Assembly (NCBI GenBank): GCA_029267975.1
Contig: JAJUHH010000019.1
Span: forward strand, 1 to 15,501
Origin: Clostridiales bacterium
Lineage (GTDB): Bacteria > Bacillota > Clostridia > Lachnospirales > Lachnospiraceae
Direction: 5' to 3'
Length of the DNA: 15,501 bases
Positions 6,780-14,217 of the stretch are shown here, one piece after another. The position numbers were made by a program, and so were the translations under genes. Under the pieces are notes generated by a model that searched no databases, had not been told where the DNA came from, and worked only from the letters and a program-made list of their open reading frames with translations. Within the stretch, counting starts at the first letter, position 1; each line of letters begins with the position of its first letter.

Positions 6780-6810
6780 TTGACATTCAAGTTCCTTGAA
6801 CCTTTATAAT
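6780..6810 (+). promoter_or_regulatory. MerR-type promoter: 19-bp spacer with central dyad
   Basis: Perfect TTGACA (6780-6785) and perfect TATAAT (6805-6810) are separated by 19 bp, two more than optimal. The spacer contains the inverted repeat TTCAAGTTCCTTGAA (6786-6800). This is the layout recognised by MerR-family activators, which bind the spacer dyad and untwist the DNA to realign the two boxes. A MerR gene is the second gene of the operon that this promoter serves. Confidence 0.8.
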
Positions 6811-6855
6811 CCTTTCTGTATGAATGTCTGTATACTGATGGAAAGGAATGATATA

Positions 6856-7362
6856 ATGGTGCCCAGGCAGCTTAATCTTCGACAGGAGATCACTCGTGAG
6901 GATGCATTCTCCATTGTCAAATGGATGGAGGACCACGAGGTTACCAGATACTTAAATGAGCTTTCGAATATAGCTTTAGACATAAAAGATACCATACACA
7001 GGGTAAATACCGTAATCCTTACCCCTTTATTCAGCCGAAACGGCAGCTTCTATATGATATGTATCGGTAATCATGATCCCATTGGCTTTTTAAAGCTGGT
7101 CCATAGACCCCAGGAGGCGGAGATGGTGATTGTTATCGGTGATAAGAAGCGTTGGGGACATGGATATGGCACTCAGGCGATCAGACAGGGTCTTGATATG
7201 GCATTCTTCCACTGGCGCAAGACCAGGGTGATTGCCAAGATAAATCCCGATAACAAACGCTCTATCAAGGCATTTGAAAAATCCGGTTTTCAATTCCAGG
7301 AGACATTGCCAAAATACAGGCTCTACAGTATCTCCCTGGCTGACTATATCAAAGGAACATAG
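6856..7362 (+). CDS. GNAT family N-acetyltransferase
   Basis: A 168-residue acetyltransferase of the GNAT fold (RimJ/RimL-like). Motif A, which binds acetyl-CoA pyrophosphate, reads IGDKKRWGHGYGTQAI (about residues 94-109). Motif B follows with INPDNKRSIKAFEKSGF (about 129-145). The substrate cannot be read. The start at 6856 is chosen because AAAGGA (6842-6847) lies 8 bases before it. An upstream TTG at 6796 lies within the promoter and an ATG at 6838 lacks a ribosome binding site. The stop is 18 bases before the MerR start, so the two form an operon. Pairing with a MerR regulator recalls bltD/bltR of Bacillus subtilis, where the acetyltransferase acts on polyamines; that parallel is inference. 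Confidence 0.88.
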   Translation: MVPRQLNLRQEITREDAFSIVKWMEDHEVTRYLNELSNIALDIKDTIHRVNTVILTPLFSRNGSFYMICIGNHDPIGFLKLVHRPQEAEMVIVIGDKKRWGHGYGTQAIRQGLDMAFFHWRKTRVIAKINPDNKRSIKAFEKSGFQFQETLPKYRLYSISLADYIKGT

Positions 7363-7380
7363 CGAAAGGTGCGTTTACAT

Positions 7381-8136
7381 ATGAAAACAACTTTTTCCAT
7401 TGGCGAAATATCCGAATTACTCCATATCCCCAAATCAACCCTGCGTTATTGGGAAAGTGAGGGCTTGATTAATCTCTCACGTGATGACAGCAACAATTAC
7501 AGAAAATATACCCCCAATTCCTTCTTCACGATTTCAGATCTTGCCCATTATCGCTGCCTCAGAATGTCTCTTCAGGACATGAAAAAACTCCCCGGGTTGA
7601 CACCCGACGAGCTGGCAGCTTCCCTGAAAGCGCTGGAGGAAGATTTGGAGCAGAAGCTTCAGGAGCTATATACCGCGAAGGCTTATATTAACAAGAAAAT
7701 GCAATATATCAAGGAATATGACCGGCTTTGCTTGAATCAATATCAAAAGGATATTCCGGATTATGAGTGTATTTATTCCTTCGTAATAGAGGATACCAAG
7801 GCCTGGTCCATTTATATTAAAGAGCAATACCAAAGTATACTGCTCTATCAGCCTGAGACAAAGGAAATCGAGATGGGATTGGCGGTCCCAACTTCCAAAG
7901 AGCATCCAATCTTATGGAACAAAAAAGATAATTGCTCTTATGTCTCCTTTGTACTTAAGGTGGATTATAGTAATCCGACGGCTGATGCCTTCCAGCCGCA
8001 TCTGGAGTATTTTAAGGAGCATGGCTATCAGCTTTCTTCTATTTTTGCCAGGTATCTTTTTTCCGCTTGTGATGACAGTGTTGATAAGTATTATGATTAC
8101 TACAAAGCCTTTGCTGAGCTGCCAGGACAGGACTAG
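7381..8136 (+). CDS. MerR-family transcriptional regulator with C-terminal effector domain
   Basis: A 251-residue regulator. Residues 4-70 form the winged helix typical of MerR (FSIGEISELLHIPKSTLRYWE, continuing with EGLI, is the helix-turn-helix). A coiled coil for dimerisation spans about 79-116 (LKALEEDLEQKLQELYTAK). A C-terminal domain (about 125-251) resembles the GyrI-like effector folds of drug-sensing MerR proteins such as BmrR, although I cannot assign it firmly. The ATG at 7381 follows AAAGGTG at 9 bases; the GTG at 7369 overlaps that ribosome binding site. Second gene after the acetyltransferase, ended by the hairpin at 8163-8199. It probably activates its own operon through the dyad at 6786-6800, and a small hydrophobic ligand is likely the signal. 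Confidence 0.88.
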   Translation: MKTTFSIGEISELLHIPKSTLRYWESEGLINLSRDDSNNYRKYTPNSFFTISDLAHYRCLRMSLQDMKKLPGLTPDELAASLKALEEDLEQKLQELYTAKAYINKKMQYIKEYDRLCLNQYQKDIPDYECIYSFVIEDTKAWSIYIKEQYQSILLYQPETKEIEMGLAVPTSKEHPILWNKKDNCSYVSFVLKVDYSNPTADAFQPHLEYFKEHGYQLSSIFARYLFSACDDSVDKYYDYYKAFAELPGQD

Positions 8137-8162
8137 GGTGTCAATACCTTTGTATGTAGAAA

Positions 8163-8199
8163 TGGCTGCAGATTTAATGCTGCAGCCACTTTTATTTTC
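8163..8199 (+). terminator. Terminator of the GNAT-MerR operon
   Basis: TGGCTGCAG (8163-8171) pairs perfectly with CTGCAGCCA (8180-8188) around an 8-base loop, followed by CTTTTATTTT. It lies 26 bases after the MerR stop. In the opposite direction only a short T-run (TTTCTAC) follows, so it may weakly serve the convergent SulP gene too. Confidence 0.85.
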
Positions 8200-8229
8200 C
8201 CTGTTCCAACTAATACTTGTGCCCTTAGG

Positions 8230-9900
8230 TCAGCTTACTTTAACCTTGCCTTCCTCATGAAGCTGCCATGCCCGCTCTAAGGCCTGGTCAATATTCTCAC
8301 AGAAGTTATTAAGGCCAAGCTCCTGATCAAAGCCTGCCTTCTGCATCGCCTTTAAGGGCTGCTCCTGCACATGGGACAGAAGAAGTGTTATGTTCCTCTT
8401 TTTGCAGGATTTGAGTACATGCTGTAAAGCCCGCAGGGCATTCACATCCATGGCAGGAACGCTTCTCATTCGAAGGATTACAGTCCGAACATGAGCATCC
8501 AGGGATATATTCATGAACTTATCCGCCGCTCCAAAGAACATGGGACCATCGATTTCATATACAAGGGTGTCTTTGGGTACTCTTTTCATACGGATGTGAT
8601 CCGGGTCCTGATCCTCTGATGCTTCATCCTCAAGATAGCTCCAGCTTTGGACGCCGGCCACCTCTGACATTCTCTTCATAAACAATATGGCAGCCATTAA
8701 AATACCCACCTCTATGGCAACCACAAGGTCAAAAATAACCGTCAATAGGAAGGTTGCCAGTAAAACCAGAATATCACTCTTGGGTGATTTCTTAAGTAAT
8801 TCCACAAATTCCCGCCATTCACTCATATTATAAGCTACGATAAACAGAATAGCCGCGATGGTAGGCATGGGAATTAGCTTTGCATATGGCATAAATAACA
8901 GCAGGACCAAAAGTAATACTACGGAATGTACCATTCCGGCAATGGGGGTACGGCCACCATTCTTAATATTGGCTGCTGTTCTTGCAATGGCTCCGGTTGC
9001 AGGAATACCGCCAAAGAGACTGGAGAAAATATTGCCGGTACCCTGAGCAATCAGCTCCATGTTGGATCGGTGACGGCTTCCCACCATACCATCTGCAACC
9101 ACGCAGGACAGTAAGGATTCCACACCTGCCAGGATAGCAATGGTTATGGCGTCAGGAAACATTTTATTAATCATTGTTATATTTATTGTGGGTAGGGAAA
9201 AGGTTGGAGGCTTTGCAGTAATTTCATATAGACTTCCGATGGTATTTACGTCCATGTGAAATAGCCTTACTACTGCTGCTGCAACGATTACCGCAATCAG
9301 TGACGGCGGGATCTTTCGATTGATCTTCGGCCAAAGAATCAAGATAGCAAGTGACAAAGCACCGATGAGCAGTGCCTGAAGATTAATAGTTGTGATGCTT
9401 TCCACACAGGCTGCTAATTTCTCCAGGGTCTCCACAGGTGCAGACTTGAAGGTTAACCCCAGAAAGTCCTTAATCTGCCCTATAAAAATGGTGACTGCGA
9501 TTCCCAGAGTAAAGCCTGTAGTGATGGTGTAGGGAATGAACTTAAGAAGTCTTCCAAATCTTAATAATCCCATAATGATCAGGAGGATACCAGCCATAAT
9601 AGTGGCCAGGGCCAGACCGGACATTCCGTCCTCTGCCACAATGCCTGCAACGATGGTGGCAAAGGCTGCCGTTGGACCTGAGATCTGTACACGACTACCT
9701 CCCAAAAAGGATATGATAAAGCCTGCAACTATAGCAGTATACAATCCCCGCTCCGGTGTTACCCCGGATGCCAATGCCAGAGCAATGGATAAGGGAAGCG
9801 CTATAATCGCTACGATAATACCGGCAACAATATCCTTGATCAACTGTTCCTTTGAGTAAGTTTTCATGACCGAAAATAATTTCGGCTTTAATTTTTCCAT
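8230..9900 (-). CDS. SulP family inorganic anion transporter with C-terminal STAS domain
   Basis: A 556-residue transporter of the SLC26/SulP family. About twelve or more membrane segments fill residues 20-425, with the family signature GSRVQISGPTAAF at about 68-80 and an N-terminal LPLSIALALASG segment in TM1. A cytoplasmic STAS domain spans about 440-545 (TLVYEIDGPMFFGAADKF and RMRSVPAMDVNALRAL). Family members carry sulfate, bicarbonate or dicarboxylates by symport or exchange; the substrate is not predictable here. The start is ATG at 9900, nine bases after TTTGGAGG. The frame stays open to a TTG at 9966, but that TTG is the -35 box of the promoter. Convergent with the MerR operon and divergent from ftsH. 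Confidence 0.92.
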   Translation of the reverse strand: MEKLKPKLFSVMKTYSKEQLIKDIVAGIIVAIIALPLSIALALASGVTPERGLYTAIVAGFIISFLGGSRVQISGPTAAFATIVAGIVAEDGMSGLALATIMAGILLIIMGLLRFGRLLKFIPYTITTGFTLGIAVTIFIGQIKDFLGLTFKSAPVETLEKLAACVESITTINLQALLIGALSLAILILWPKINRKIPPSLIAVIVAAAVVRLFHMDVNTIGSLYEITAKPPTFSLPTINITMINKMFPDAITIAILAGVESLLSCVVADGMVGSRHRSNMELIAQGTGNIFSSLFGGIPATGAIARTAANIKNGGRTPIAGMVHSVVLLLVLLLFMPYAKLIPMPTIAAILFIVAYNMSEWREFVELLKKSPKSDILVLLATFLLTVIFDLVVAIEVGILMAAILFMKRMSEVAGVQSWSYLEDEASEDQDPDHIRMKRVPKDTLVYEIDGPMFFGAADKFMNISLDAHVRTVILRMRSVPAMDVNALRALQHVLKSCKKRNITLLLSHVQEQPLKAMQKAGFDQELGLNNFCENIDQALERAWQLHEEGKVKVS

Positions 9901-9937
9901 CTTTCTATGCCTCCAAATATTCAGACTCCAATCTACA

Positions 9938-9966
9938 ATATTAAAGCAGGTTTTATGGAAATTCAA
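9938..9966 (-). promoter_or_regulatory. Promoter of the SulP gene
   Basis: On the minus strand TTGAAT (9966-9961) is followed at 17 bp by TAATAT (9943-9938), about 38 bp before the ATG at 9900. This placement rules out the longer TTG-initiated frame. Confidence 0.6.
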
Positions 9967-10031
9967 GAAGAATTTTAGAGAATTTTTAGAAATCTGAAGA
10001 GGGGAATTAGCCCTTGCAATATAGCCCGCAT

Positions 10032-10109
10032 GTCTCCCTATTTTGCTTTACTTTGCGTCCTAGGCGTCCGCTGTACGGGGGAGGCCTGGCTGGATAATTC
10101 AAGGGAGAC
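10032..10109. other. GC-rich foldable element between SulP and ftsH (possible structured RNA)
   Basis: This 78-base island stands out from the AT-rich DNA on both sides. GTCTCCCT (10032-10039) pairs perfectly with AGGGAGAC (10102-10109). Inside, GTCC (10057-10060) can pair with GGAT (10092-10095), AGGC (10062-10065) with GCCT (10084-10087), and CCG (10068-10070) with CGG (10076-10078). The result is one nested stem with bulges. I do not recognise any known riboswitch class. It lies upstream of the best ftsH promoter candidate, so transcription through it would need another promoter. Confidence 0.4.
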
Positions 10110-10133
10110 TTTCCATTATTTAATTCTAGAATT

Positions 10134-10159
10134 TTGAAATATTTCTGTTACAATATAAT
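10134..10159 (+). promoter_or_regulatory. Candidate ftsH promoter
   Basis: A perfect TATAAT (10154-10159) lies 85 bp before the ftsH start. TTGAAA (10134-10139) is upstream but only 14 bp away, which is short for sigma-A. The -10 box is convincing, the -35 is not, so an activator or another -35 may be involved. Confidence 0.4.
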
Positions 10160-10190
10160 CATAATTATGTAAACATTTTACTACTGTCTA

Positions 10191-10229
10191 TCAAGCTTCC
10201 CCTTTCCTGTGGTGAAGACTTGATTTTTT
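10191..10229 (+). terminator. Terminator-like hairpin in the ftsH leader
   Basis: TCAAGCTTC (10191-10199) pairs with GAAG-A-CTTGA (10214-10223), nine pairs with one bulged A, followed directly by TTTTTT (10224-10229). The ribosome binding site GGAGG starts four bases later. A full intrinsic terminator placed between promoter and start codon is typical of an attenuator, or ends a short independent RNA. Confidence 0.6.
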
Positions 10230-10244
10230 ATCGGAGGTTGGTAC

Positions 10245-11975
10245 ATGAAAAAGATTATCCTGATACTGTCGGTCTGTACAGTGTTGATTGCAACAGGCTT
10301 TGTGGGATATAACTACTTAAATCAAACAAAAAGCGAAATGACCTATCCTGAATTCTTGCAGGCAATTGATCAAAATCAGGTTGATACTGTAACCCTGAAG
10401 GAAAATGCTGATTCCTTTCAGGCAACCTTAAAAAACAAAGCGGATACCATCTATACCGTACCCAACCCGCAGACAGAGGACTTCACGGAATTTCTGCTGC
10501 TTCATAATGTAAAGGTAAATTATGGCCAGGAAAGCATTCCTGAAACTATATTAAAGATCCTTCTGGTTGGCGCCGTTATGGTAGGCGTCTTTTGGTTTGC
10601 CCGCAACGGGGGTAATACCGGTAATCTGGTGAAGGATGCCAATAAGCGTACCCTGACAAGCAAAAGCAATCACCCACAGATTACTCTGGCTCAGGTCGCA
10701 GGAAATGTGGAAGCGAAATCCATGGTTGAGGATATCATTGCCTTTATCAAAGATCCTGAGAAGTATTCCAGTGTCGGCGCAAGGATGCCCAAGGGACTTC
10801 TGCTTTACGGACCTCCTGGTACCGGCAAGACCCTGATGGCCAAGGCGATTGCCGGAGAGGCTAATGTCCCCTTTTATGCCATGAGCGGCTCCGACTTTGT
10901 GCAGATGTATGTGGGTGTCGGTGCCAGCCGTATCCGCAGCCTATTTAATAAGGCAAAAAAGAGCGAGAAGGCGGTTATCTTCATTGATGAAATTGATGCC
11001 ATCGGTAAACAGAGGGCAAGGAATTCCTCTGCCAGCAATGATGAGCGCGATCAGACTCTGAATGCCCTGCTGACGGAAATGTCAGGCTTTCATGACAATC
11101 AGGGGATTATCGTCATCGGTGCCACCAATCGCCTGGATACCTTAGATGAAGCTTTACTCCGGCCTGGACGCTTTGACCGGCATATTGAGATCGGACTGCC
11201 CGATGTGAATGCCCGCCATCATATCCTGTCCTTATACGCTAAGAAAAAGCCCCTGGCTGATGACGTGGATCTGAAGGCCCTTGCCAAATCAACGGTATAT
11301 TTTAGTGGGGCAATGCTTGAAAATCTGCTTAACGAAGCAGCCATTAATGCAGCCAATGAACAGGATGAGGTGATTCGCAAGGAGCACATAGACAAAGCCT
11401 TTTATACGGTCATCGCTGGTGCTCCCAAGCAGGACCGCAGCTATATCACCGACCTGGAGCGAAATATCACCGCTTACCATGAGGCAGGGCACGCCCTGGT
11501 AACCACCCTACTCCTGCCGGAGCATTATATCTCTAAGGTAACCATTATTCCCAGTGTCAAAGGTGCCGGAGGCTTTAACCTAAGCATCCCCAAGGATACC
11601 ATGTTCCAGAATAAGCGCCAGTTAAGAGCCAATATTCAGGTACTGCTTGCAGGCCGTATTGCAGAGGAGCTGATCTTTGGAGAAGAGAATATCACCACCG
11701 GAGCCAGCAACGATATCCAAAAGGCCTCCCAGCTGATTCTGGACTACATCAATAAATTCGGAATGGATGAGGAGATGGGTCTCTTTAGTATGGAGGTATT
11801 TGGGGAAGGGCATGACAACCAGTTAATCGCAAAATGCAGATCTCAGATGATTGAGCTCTATGCAGAGACAAAGAAGCTAATGTCAGAGAAGCTGCCTCTG
11901 TTAGAAAAAATCACCGCCGAGCTTCTGGAGAAGGAAGCCTTAAGCGGTGAGGAAATAGAAAAGCTATGCGCGTAA
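10245..11975 (+). CDS. ftsH: FtsH-type ATP-dependent zinc metalloprotease
   Basis: A 576-residue membrane protease. Membrane spans lie at about 4-24 and 103-119, with a short extracytoplasmic domain between them. The AAA+ domain follows with Walker A GPPGTGKT (189-196), Walker B VIFIDEID (244-251) and the second region of homology ending RPGRFDR. The C-terminal M41 protease domain has zinc ligands H412 and H416 in HEAGH and D490 in GASNDI. FtsH hexamers extract and degrade membrane and short-lived cytosolic proteins. The pore loop reads MYVGVGA, with Tyr where E. coli FtsH has Phe. It is shorter than E. coli FtsH (about 640 residues) and could be a secondary paralogue. GGAGG lies 7 bases before the ATG. 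Monocistronic; a terminator-like hairpin sits in its leader. Confidence 0.94.
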   Translation: MKKIILILSVCTVLIATGFVGYNYLNQTKSEMTYPEFLQAIDQNQVDTVTLKENADSFQATLKNKADTIYTVPNPQTEDFTEFLLLHNVKVNYGQESIPETILKILLVGAVMVGVFWFARNGGNTGNLVKDANKRTLTSKSNHPQITLAQVAGNVEAKSMVEDIIAFIKDPEKYSSVGARMPKGLLLYGPPGTGKTLMAKAIAGEANVPFYAMSGSDFVQMYVGVGASRIRSLFNKAKKSEKAVIFIDEIDAIGKQRARNSSASNDERDQTLNALLTEMSGFHDNQGIIVIGATNRLDTLDEALLRPGRFDRHIEIGLPDVNARHHILSLYAKKKPLADDVDLKALAKSTVYFSGAMLENLLNEAAINAANEQDEVIRKEHIDKAFYTVIAGAPKQDRSYITDLERNITAYHEAGHALVTTLLLPEHYISKVTIIPSVKGAGGFNLSIPKDTMFQNKRQLRANIQVLLAGRIAEELIFGEENITTGASNDIQKASQLILDYINKFGMDEEMGLFSMEVFGEGHDNQLIAKCRSQMIELYAETKKLMSEKLPLLEKITAELLEKEALSGEEIEKLCA

Positions 11976-12050
11976 ATGATGCGGTATATAAATGTTGAAA
12001 GATATAAGTCATTAGGAAGAGTCTATAACATTACGTAAAATCGAAAGAAT

Positions 12051-12297
12051 GGGACTGCTGCATCACATAGAGAAGCAGGAAGGGACGGATGACACGCATC
12101 CCATCATGCACTGTTTGACGGAACAGATTGTTGTTTTGCTATGTCAGGAGCAAACAATTTATGTAGACAATTATATTTACATGAATTGTTTGATCATATG
12201 ACATACAAAACAATAAGATGTCCGGCAATCTGTGTGTGAGGGATGCATGTTATTCGTCCCTTCCTTAATAACCTATATTTTGCAACAGCCCTTTTTT
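12051..12297 (+). repeat. 241-bp imperfect palindrome ending in a T-run after ftsH
   Basis: The element folds on itself about a centre near 12172. Matching blocks, left arm against reversed right arm, include the foot GGGACTGCTGCA (12051-12062) with TGCAACAGCCC (12281-12291), a 26-base block (12077-12102 with 12240-12265) that differs at three places, and CAAACAATT (12151-12159) with AATTGTTTG (12183-12191). Several differences are G-U wobbles, so the RNA hairpin is kept. TTTTTT (12292-12297) follows the right foot, so it ends rightward transcription of ftsH. No reading frame of note is inside. It resembles a small palindromic mobile element of MITE type, with no transposase seen. Confidence 0.75.
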
Positions 12298-12332
12298 ACA
12301 CATTCCATTGTGTTGTGAAGCAGCCTCTTCCT

Positions 12333-13643
12333 TCACTGGGTCCTGGTAACTCTCCAGACTGCACCCGTATTCGGCAGATAGTCAAAAGGCGGATAGCCTT
12401 GATATAGACCGGTATCCAGAATGTACATGGCTCCCTCCGGGCCAAAACAGATATCAACCGGATGTCCGAAACCGCCTTCTCTGCTGATCGAGGAGGGATA
12501 TCCTGATTTATTGATGGCAAAGGTAGTGACTAAGCCGCTGCTCATATCAAGCTTTGAAACCCTGTGTCCAAAGCCGGCATAGGGTGTAGGTGTTCCGTCC
12601 GTGGTTACAATAATATCCCCATGCTCCGCAATAAAAGCATCTCCATAATAATTAAAATTAGAATTATAATTAAAATCAAAGCCCATAACGGCGCAATGCG
12701 GGGGGAGTAAGGCAAATGGAGGCCGCGGAATACTTGGATGATTAGTCAGCAAAAACTCCGGCTGCTTCCCTCCTTCCGGCCGAAATCTGGATAAGGTGAC
12801 CGGTTCACCTCCGGCGAAGTCCGGCCACCCATACCATAAATTCGGCTGTATCAGCAGAAACTCATCCGGAGCATTCACAATGGGGCGACTGCCCCTGTCA
12901 TCATAGCCTTGATTGGTAACAAACAGTCTGTAATTATTATCAAAATGAATACCGGCCGGAAAGCGAAGCCCCCAGGCAACCATCTCAATATCGGTTCCGT
13001 CAGGATTAGCCTTTAAGATACTTCCATTGGCTTTGACATTGGATTTTCGCACCTCATAGGGCTGATTGGGTACACTGTAGGGTGAAAATGCTCCTGTCAG
13101 GGTTGGCTCCTCCTCCAGTATCAGCATATTCCTGCTTTCAAAATTCTGACCATTTAAGATAACATAGGTTCCTGGGGAATCGCAAAAATGGGCACAGCGG
13201 TTAACCCATTTATTATCAGGGCCCACAACGCCGGAATTGGTTGCTGTTCCCTGTCCCCAATAGATCTTTCCGTCGTTACCCAGCACAACCTTACTGCAGC
13301 CGTAATCCCCCATGCACGGCAGACCTGAGATGATATTATACTTAATACCATCCCAGTCTACCACTGAGATATGGCAGCCGTTTGATACATAAAGCCTGCC
13401 ATTTATTTCATTGATTCCAGTCAGCGGTACATCAAAATCTTCTGCTATGATCTGAAATTCTCCCATATGTAAGCGATAAATTCTGGGCTTGCCTGAAAAA
13501 TATCCCGACTCAGCAATAATCAGATCTCCATTTCGATCAAATACCATTCCGATTGGTGCATCCAGACCTGTAATATAAACTTCGATTTGATACCCTTTAG
13601 GTACATTTATGTCATCGGGATTAAAATATCTAACATTATCCAT
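12333..13643 (-). CDS. Sorbosone dehydrogenase/PQQ sugar dehydrogenase-like beta-propeller protein
   Basis: A 436-residue protein with repeated strands of the beta-propeller type, such as PIGMVFDRNGDLIIAE (about 31-46), VVLGNDGKIYWGQG, PAGIHFDNNYRLFVTNQG and HPVDICFGPEGAMYILD near the C-terminus. These Asp/Gly turn motifs and the final PVDICFGPEG segment are typical of the soluble glucose/L-sorbosone dehydrogenase family, in which PQQ and calcium sit in a six-bladed propeller. Actual enzyme activity is not shown: many Firmicutes members have no known substrate. No signal peptide is visible, unlike periplasmic homologues. Cys-containing segments (about 110-160) are an extra feature. GGAG lies 8 bases before the ATG. 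Convergent with ftsH across the long palindrome. Confidence 0.82.
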   Translation of the reverse strand: MDNVRYFNPDDINVPKGYQIEVYITGLDAPIGMVFDRNGDLIIAESGYFSGKPRIYRLHMGEFQIIAEDFDVPLTGINEINGRLYVSNGCHISVVDWDGIKYNIISGLPCMGDYGCSKVVLGNDGKIYWGQGTATNSGVVGPDNKWVNRCAHFCDSPGTYVILNGQNFESRNMLILEEEPTLTGAFSPYSVPNQPYEVRKSNVKANGSILKANPDGTDIEMVAWGLRFPAGIHFDNNYRLFVTNQGYDDRGSRPIVNAPDEFLLIQPNLWYGWPDFAGGEPVTLSRFRPEGGKQPEFLLTNHPSIPRPPFALLPPHCAVMGFDFNYNSNFNYYGDAFIAEHGDIIVTTDGTPTPYAGFGHRVSKLDMSSGLVTTFAINKSGYPSSISREGGFGHPVDICFGPEGAMYILDTGLYQGYPPFDYLPNTGAVWRVTRTQ

Positions 13644-13746
13644 ACAAGACGCTCCAGAAAATCATCATTACAATATATTCATAGGAGTTGCATATCAATA
13701 CCTTTTATGCTATGAATGGAGCTCTCCAAAGCTGATATGGTAATCC

Positions 13747-14163
13747 CTACTTTTGCATATGGTAGGCATCCCGCAGCATCCTAATCTGTTCCTGGGTCAT
13801 AAGCGCCTTAGGAGAATTACTGTCATTGGTATCAACATTTTCAACGATGAGCACGGAAGCCTCCTTATCAAGGGTATGGGTATGCCAAACCCCCTTCTTA
13901 ACATTGTAAAGCTTTAAAGGCTCCATAGCCACTGCATCAATTTCCTCTATGGTATCCTTACTGCCGCCGGTGAAGAGAGTGCAATTGCCACTGAGTAGTA
14001 CAAATACTTCATCCGTCTCATTATGCTTCTGCATGGTCTCCAGATTCTGAAGCTCCAGCTCCTCACAATAGCGAAGGATCGCTACCCGCCATGCACCATA
14101 GTCAATCATGGGCACATAGCCTTCTCCCTCATAGGAAGTTATGTCTATATATTCTTTTTTCAT
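13747..14163 (-). CDS. Small cupin-domain protein
   Basis: A 138-residue single-domain protein. The first cupin motif is KHNETDEVFVLLSGNCTLFTGG (quoted in part: HNETDEVF, a His followed by Glu, then the LLSG turn), and the second is GVWHTHTLDKEASVLIVEN. The histidines and Glu could bind a metal as in other cupins. Function is unknown: such stand-alone cupins include isomerases, dioxygenases and sugar-binding regulators. The start at 14163 is preferred because GAGG lies 6 bases before it, whereas the in-frame ATG at 14175 has none and itself contributes to that site. A small hairpin CGCATATATTATGCG (14179-14193) stands immediately upstream. It follows the GH94 gene on the same strand, 170 bases away, and may share its transcript. 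Confidence 0.75.
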   Translation of the reverse strand: MKKEYIDITSYEGEGYVPMIDYGAWRVAILRYCEELELQNLETMQKHNETDEVFVLLSGNCTLFTGGSKDTIEEIDAVAMEPLKLYNVKKGVWHTHTLDKEASVLIVENVDTNDSNSPKALMTQEQIRMLRDAYHMQK

Positions 14164-14217
14164 CCTAGTCCTCATTTCCGCATATATTATGCGTTTATTT
14201 CAATATATGAGATTATC

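Noticed and set aside
6796..6855. Longer N-terminus for the GNAT protein from TTG 6796 or ATG 6838
   Set aside because: The first lies between the -35 and -10 boxes and the second has no ribosome binding site; ATG 6856 has one.
9901..9966. Upstream extension of the SulP reading frame to a TTG codon
   Set aside because: The TTG lies in a -35 box and the ATG at 9900 has a good ribosome binding site; the extension is not hydrophobic or SulP-like.
12296..12350. Hairpins ACACA/TGTGT and GTGAAG/CTTCAC after the propeller gene
   Set aside because: In leftward reading the first is followed by A, not T, and the second by no T-run, so neither is a terminator; the long palindrome beyond is the likelier end.
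13677..13737. Overlapping inverted repeats (ATTCATAG/CTATGAAT and CATATCA/TGATATG) between the cupin and propeller genes
   Set aside because: Short arms, no T-run and AT-rich composition; too weak to call a terminator or operator.
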